From NCBI RefSeq assembly GCF_004363235.1, contig NZ_SNYW01000010.1, positions 1-64,000 of the forward strand: DNA of 64,000 bases. The letters run 5' to 3'. This document shows positions 60,306-64,000 of this stretch, one piece after another. A program made the position numbers and the translations under genes. Numbering within the stretch: position 1 is the stretch's first letter; the number at the start of each line of letters is the position of its first letter. Under the pieces are notes generated by a model. That model had not been told where the DNA came from, searched no databases, and saw only the letters and a list, made by a program, of their open reading frames with translations. Source of the DNA: Dongia mobilis (lineage in GTDB: Bacteria > Pseudomonadota > Alphaproteobacteria > Dongiales > Dongiaceae).

Positions 60306-63300
60306 ATGAGCGCGCAGAAGAACCGCCTGGCAACCGGCGGCCGCATCGACCGTTCGCGCCCGGTGCGCTTCACCTTCGACGGCAAGGCCTATTACGGCTA
60401 TCAGGGCGACAGCCTCGCTTCCGCCCTGCTGGCCAATGGCGTCACCCTGGTCGGCCGCTCGTTCAAGTATCACCGCCCGCGCGGCATCGTCTCGGCAGGA
60501 GCCGAGGAACCGAATGCGCTGATCGAGGTCGGCACCGGCAACCGTCGCGAACCCAACACCCGCGCGCCGCAGATCGAGCTCTATGACGGACTCACCACCG
60601 CCAGCCAGAACCGATGGCCCAGCCTTGATTTCGACCTCGGCGCCGTCAATTCGTGCCTCAGCCGCTTTTTCCCGTCGGGCTTCTACTACAAGACCTTCAA
60701 ATGGCCGAAGGATGGCTGGCTCTTCTATGAGAAGTTCATCCGCCGCATGGCCGGCCTCGGCACCGGCTCGACCGAGGCGGATCCCGACCGCTATGACAAG
60801 GTCTATGGCCATTGCGACGTGATGGTCGTTGGCGGCGGACCCGCCGGCATTGCGGCTGCCCTCGCCGCCGGCCGCGCCGGCGCCCGCGTCGTCCTGGTCG
60901 ATGAGCAATCGGAACTCGGCGGCAGCCTGCTTTCCGAGCGCGATCGCAGCATCGACGGCAAGCCGGCCATGGATTGGGTCGCGGCGGCCGAGGCCGAACT
61001 TGCCGCCATGCCGGAAGTGAAGGTGCTGACGCGTACCACCGCCTTCGCCTATCTCGACGCCAACATGCTCTCCTGCGTCGAGCGCATCACCGACCATATC
61101 GGCCCCAATGCGAGCGGCCCGCGCCAGCGCCTGTGGCGCATCCGCGCCAGGGAAGTCATCCTCGCCACCGGCTCGATCGAGCGGCCGCTGGTCTATAGCG
61201 ACAACGACCGCCCAGGCTGCATGCTGGCCTCGGCCGGCCGTACCTATGTGAACCGCTATGGCACGGCACCGGGCCAGCGCGTGGTGATCCTTACCAATAA
61301 CGACACGGCCTATCAGACCGCGCTCGATTTCGCCGCAGCCGGCGTCTCGGTCGCGGCTGTGGTCGATTTGCGTGCCAATCCGCAGGGCGCCCTGGTCCAG
61401 GCAACCCGCGACAAGGGCATCGAGGTGATCGCAAACTCCGCCATTACCCATGTGAAGGGCGCGAAGCAGGTCAAGGAAGTCGACGTCATGTCGCTTTCCG
61501 CCGACGGCAAGTCGGTGACGGGCGGCGTGCGCCATATCTATTGCGACACGGTGCTGAGCTCGGGCGGCTGGCAGCCGACCGTGCATCTCCATTCCCAGAC
61601 CCGTGCCAAGGTGGTGTGGAACGAGGAATTGCACGCCTTCGTGCCGGGTCCGGTGATGCCGGGCCAGAACAACGTCTCGGTGGGCGCTGCCAAGGGCGTC
61701 TTCGGCCTCGCCGATTGCCTGGCGGAGGGCCATGAGGCCGGCGCCGAGGCAGCCAGGCGTTTCGGCTTTACGAATGCCGCCGGCAGCGCCGCCGGCGCCG
61801 AAGCGGAACCGGCGGCAGAGCCTCTGCGCCCGATGTGGATCGTCCCTTCGGACAAGCCGGTCGGCCAGGGCGGCAAGCATTTCGTCGACTACCAGAATGA
61901 CGTCACCGCCGCCGACGTGATGCTGGCGCATCGCGAGGGCTATCTCTCGGTCGAGCACCTGAAGCGCTACACCACCATGGGCATGGCGACCGACCAGGGC
62001 AAGACCAGCAACGTCAACGCGCTCGCCATCATGGCGGGCCTCCGCGGCATGAACATTCCGGAGGTCGGCACCACGACCTTCCGCCCGCCCTATACGCCGG
62101 TCACCTTCGGTGTCTTCGCCGGACCCGACAAGGGCGATTTCCTGGATCCCATCCGCAAGACACCGATCCACCAGTGGCACGCCGATCACGGCGCCGCCTT
62201 TGAATGCGTCGGCCAGTGGCATCGCGCCTGGTACTATCCGAAGGCCGGTGAAAGCATGCACGACGCGGTCAACCGCGAGGTGAAGGCGACACGCGATTCG
62301 GTCGGCATCGTCGATGCCTCGACCCTCGGCAAGATCGACATCCAGGGGCCGGATGCCGCCTGGTTCCTCAACATGGTCTACACCAATGCCTGGACCAAGC
62401 TGGAGCCAGGCAAGTGCCGCTATGGTTTCATGTGCGGCGAGGACGGCATGGTGTTCGATGACGGCGTCACCAGCCGCATCGCGGAAAACCATTTCCACAT
62501 GACCACCACCACCGGCGGCGCCGCCCGCGTGCTGTCCTGGCTGGAGGAATGGCATCAGTGCGAATGGCCCGACCGCAAGGTCTATTTCACCAGCGTCACC
62601 GAGCAATGGGCGGTCTTCGCCCTCAACGGCCCCAATTCCCGCAAGGTGCTGGAAAAGGTCGTCAGCGGCATCGACCTGTCGGAGGAAGCCTTCCCCTTCA
62701 TGAGCTGGCGCGATTGCGAGGTTGCCGGCGTGAAGGCGCGCATCTTCCGCATCAGCTTCACCGGCGCGCTCTCCTTCGAAGTCAACGTGCCGCCGAGCTA
62801 TGCGCTCCATGTCTGGCGTGCGCTGATGAGCGCCGGCGAGGAGTTCAACATCACCCCCTACGGCACCGAGGCACTGCACGTGCTGCGCGCCGAGAAGGGT
62901 TTCGTCATCGTCGGCCAGGAGACTGACGGCACCATGACGCCGCAGGATCTCGGCTTCGAATGGATCATCGGCAAGGCGAAGCCGGACTTCATCGGCCGCC
63001 GCTCGCATCTGCGCTCGGACACGGCGCGGCCGGATCGCAAGCACCTGGTGGGTCTCCTTACCGAGAACCCGCAGGAAGTGCTGCCCGAGGGCGCGCAGAT
63101 CGTCGAACATGTCAAGGACAAGCCGCCGATGACCATGATCGGCCACGTGACCTCGAGCTATTGGAGCCCCAACGCGAACCGCTCGATCGCCATGGCGGTG
63201 ATCAAGAACGGTCGCAACCGCATGGGCCAGACCGTCTACCTGCCCTATGACGGCAAGGTCGTCGCCGCCCGCATCGCCAAGACCGATTTCCTCCAGGATG

Positions 63301-63320
63301 GAGCTGCCGCCAATGCCTGA
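60306..63320 (+). CDS. soxA: Sarcosine oxidase subunit alpha
   Basis: 1004 residues. N-terminal part with FTFDGKAYYGYQGDSLASAL, NAD-binding domain with GGGPAG (near 176-181), and the C-terminal GcvT-like domain (from about 620), which takes the one-carbon unit onto tetrahydrofolate. The complex turns sarcosine, oxygen and tetrahydrofolate into glycine, hydrogen peroxide and 5,10-methylene-THF. It overlaps the soxG start by 8 bases. Confidence 0.95.
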   Translation: MSAQKNRLATGGRIDRSRPVRFTFDGKAYYGYQGDSLASALLANGVTLVGRSFKYHRPRGIVSAGAEEPNALIEVGTGNRREPNTRAPQIELYDGLTTASQNRWPSLDFDLGAVNSCLSRFFPSGFYYKTFKWPKDGWLFYEKFIRRMAGLGTGSTEADPDRYDKVYGHCDVMVVGGGPAGIAAALAAGRAGARVVLVDEQSELGGSLLSERDRSIDGKPAMDWVAAAEAELAAMPEVKVLTRTTAFAYLDANMLSCVERITDHIGPNASGPRQRLWRIRAREVILATGSIERPLVYSDNDRPGCMLASAGRTYVNRYGTAPGQRVVILTNNDTAYQTALDFAAAGVSVAAVVDLRANPQGALVQATRDKGIEVIANSAITHVKGAKQVKEVDVMSLSADGKSVTGGVRHIYCDTVLSSGGWQPTVHLHSQTRAKVVWNEELHAFVPGPVMPGQNNVSVGAAKGVFGLADCLAEGHEAGAEAARRFGFTNAAGSAAGAEAEPAAEPLRPMWIVPSDKPVGQGGKHFVDYQNDVTAADVMLAHREGYLSVEHLKRYTTMGMATDQGKTSNVNALAIMAGLRGMNIPEVGTTTFRPPYTPVTFGVFAGPDKGDFLDPIRKTPIHQWHADHGAAFECVGQWHRAWYYPKAGESMHDAVNREVKATRDSVGIVDASTLGKIDIQGPDAAWFLNMVYTNAWTKLEPGKCRYGFMCGEDGMVFDDGVTSRIAENHFHMTTTTGGAARVLSWLEEWHQCEWPDRKVYFTSVTEQWAVFALNGPNSRKVLEKVVSGIDLSEEAFPFMSWRDCEVAGVKARIFRISFTGALSFEVNVPPSYALHVWRALMSAGEEFNITPYGTEALHVLRAEKGFVIVGQETDGTMTPQDLGFEWIIGKAKPDFIGRRSHLRSDTARPDRKHLVGLLTENPQEVLPEGAQIVEHVKDKPPMTMIGHVTSSYWSPNANRSIAMAVIKNGRNRMGQTVYLPYDGKVVAARIAKTDFLQDGAAANA

Positions 63321-63921
63321 AGCCTATAACCGCCGCTCGGCGCTGCAGCATTTCGGCCTCAAGGCCGCCGCCGCGCAATCTCCAGCGGATGCCCGCGTCT
63401 TCATCGGCGAGGCCGCACACCGCGCCATCGTCAACGTCCGCGGCAATCCGGGTGATCCGGCCTTCCTGCAGGCGGTGAAGGCCGTGACCGGCGCCGATCT
63501 GCCGGTGAAGCCGAACACGACCTCGCAAGCCGGCGAGTTCCGCCTGCTCTGGCTTGGCCCCACCGAATATTGGGTGACGGCGCCGGCCGGTTCCGAGGAA
63601 AAGCTCGCTGCGGAGTTGCGCCAGGCCTTCACCGGCCAGCATGCGGCGGTGATCGACGTGAGCGAAAGCCGTACAATCATCACGCTCTCCGGCCCCGATG
63701 CTCGCGAGGTGCTGGCGCGCGGTTGCAGCCTGGATCTGCATCCCCGCGTCTTCGGTCCCGGCCAATGCGCCCAGACCGGCCTTGCCAAGGCCAATGTGCT
63801 GATCGACCAGCGCGATGCGACCAGCTATGACATCTATGTGCTGAAAAGCTTCTCGGACTATCTCTGGCAGTGGTTCGGCCTGGTGCACCGGGATTTCACC
63901 GCCGCGATCCGGGCCGATTGA
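63313..63921 (+). CDS. soxG: Sarcosine oxidase subunit gamma
   Basis: 202 residues with a GcvT-like fold. Typical segments are FRLLWLGPTEYWVTAPAGSE, VIDVSESRTIITLSGPDARE and DIYVLKSFSDYLWQWF. The start ATG at 63313 has GGATGGAG about 11 bases upstream; an in-frame ATG at 63298 is possible. Last gene of the operon, followed by a terminator. Confidence 0.93.
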   Translation: MPEAYNRRSALQHFGLKAAAAQSPADARVFIGEAAHRAIVNVRGNPGDPAFLQAVKAVTGADLPVKPNTTSQAGEFRLLWLGPTEYWVTAPAGSEEKLAAELRQAFTGQHAAVIDVSESRTIITLSGPDAREVLARGCSLDLHPRVFGPGQCAQTGLAKANVLIDQRDATSYDIYVLKSFSDYLWQWFGLVHRDFTAAIRAD

Positions 63922-63941
63922 TACCGGATACCGGAACACAG

Positions 63942-63975
63942 AACGGGCCGCGTCCAGCGCGGCCCGTTTTGTTTG
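63942..63975 (+). terminator. Intrinsic terminator of soxBDAG
   Basis: A perfect 10-bp stem (63943-63952 with 63958-63967, ACGGGCCGCG and its complement) with a 5-base loop, then TTTTGTTT. It begins 21 bases after the soxG stop. Confidence 0.9.
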
Positions 63976-64000
63976 GCGGCGACATGGCGCTGCCCCGGTC

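Noticed and set aside
60255-63146. 963-codon minus-strand frame opposite soxA
   Set aside because: Antisense shadow of the sarcosine oxidase alpha gene.

Overview
The window is gene-dense, GC-rich chromosomal DNA of a Gram-negative bacterium, most likely an alphaproteobacterium of the Rhodospirillales kind. This rests on the protein families present (ribbon-helix-helix/PAS and DUF2336 proteins, dehydrocarnitine-cleaving BKACE enzyme, heterotetrameric sarcosine oxidase, [4Fe-4S]-type APS reductase) and on an intergenic palindromic repeat of a type common in that class (29230-29306). No phage, insertion sequence, CRISPR array or replication origin is visible. The lineage is inferred from gene content only; no rRNA or other phylogenetic marker is present.

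Layout. 1-2.2 kb: a partial gene running off the left edge, an RHH-PAS protein and two small conserved or hypothetical proteins. 2.5-10.2 kb: a membrane CHASE2-PAS-GGDEF-EAL cyclic-di-GMP enzyme, then adenine deaminase, cysteine synthase, an alanyl-tRNA editing protein and a sulfurtransferase, all on the plus strand. 10.2-17.5 kb: a minus-strand peptide-type ABC transporter operon (binding protein, two permeases, a double ATPase) ending in a CocE/NonD hydrolase. 17.7-25.0 kb: an esterase, a GlxA/AraC-type regulator and a carnitine catabolic island. 25.6-29.1 kb: sulfate assimilation (cysH, cysD, cysNC). 29.1-33.7 kb: tRNA-Leu, a repeat element and housekeeping genes including a frameshifted sfsA. 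34-36.7 kb: a DUF2336/histidine-kinase pair. 36.7-44.1 kb: amine, amino-acid and acyl-CoA metabolism and a TAXI binding protein. 44.1-48.1 kb: a tightly packed minus-strand run (GFA, PhnD-like, DMT exporter, TusA, CrcB, cation transporter). 48.2-57.3 kb: a desaturase, an MttB-family methyltransferase, several exported proteins, an HD-domain protein and a MASE3 histidine kinase. 57.3-63.9 kb: a GbdR-like regulator divergent from soxBDAG.

Functional theme. Much of the window fits degradation of quaternary amines. gamma-Butyrobetainyl-CoA or crotonobetainyl-CoA chemistry (acyl-CoA dehydrogenase, CaiD-like hydratase) could lead into L-carnitine. L-carnitine dehydrogenase, the dehydrocarnitine-cleaving BKACE enzyme and a betainyl-CoA thioesterase would then give glycine betaine. 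The MttB-family methyltransferase could demethylate glycine betaine, and SoxBDAG oxidises sarcosine to glycine and a one-carbon unit. Two GlxA-family regulators, one beside each block, are the expected controllers. The steps from glycine betaine to sarcosine are not all present here, and no corrinoid protein for the methyltransferase is seen.

Points worth a second look: the frameshifted sfsA, a 22-bp perfect palindrome over the likely ribosome-binding region of the MASE3 kinase, an aspartate at the usual catalytic glutamate position of the acyl-CoA dehydrogenase, an HD protein resembling mixed-valent diiron oxygenases, a fused tandem GFA protein and a three-repeat secreted protein of unknown function. 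Family assignments come from reading motifs and overall protein pattern; no database search was run.
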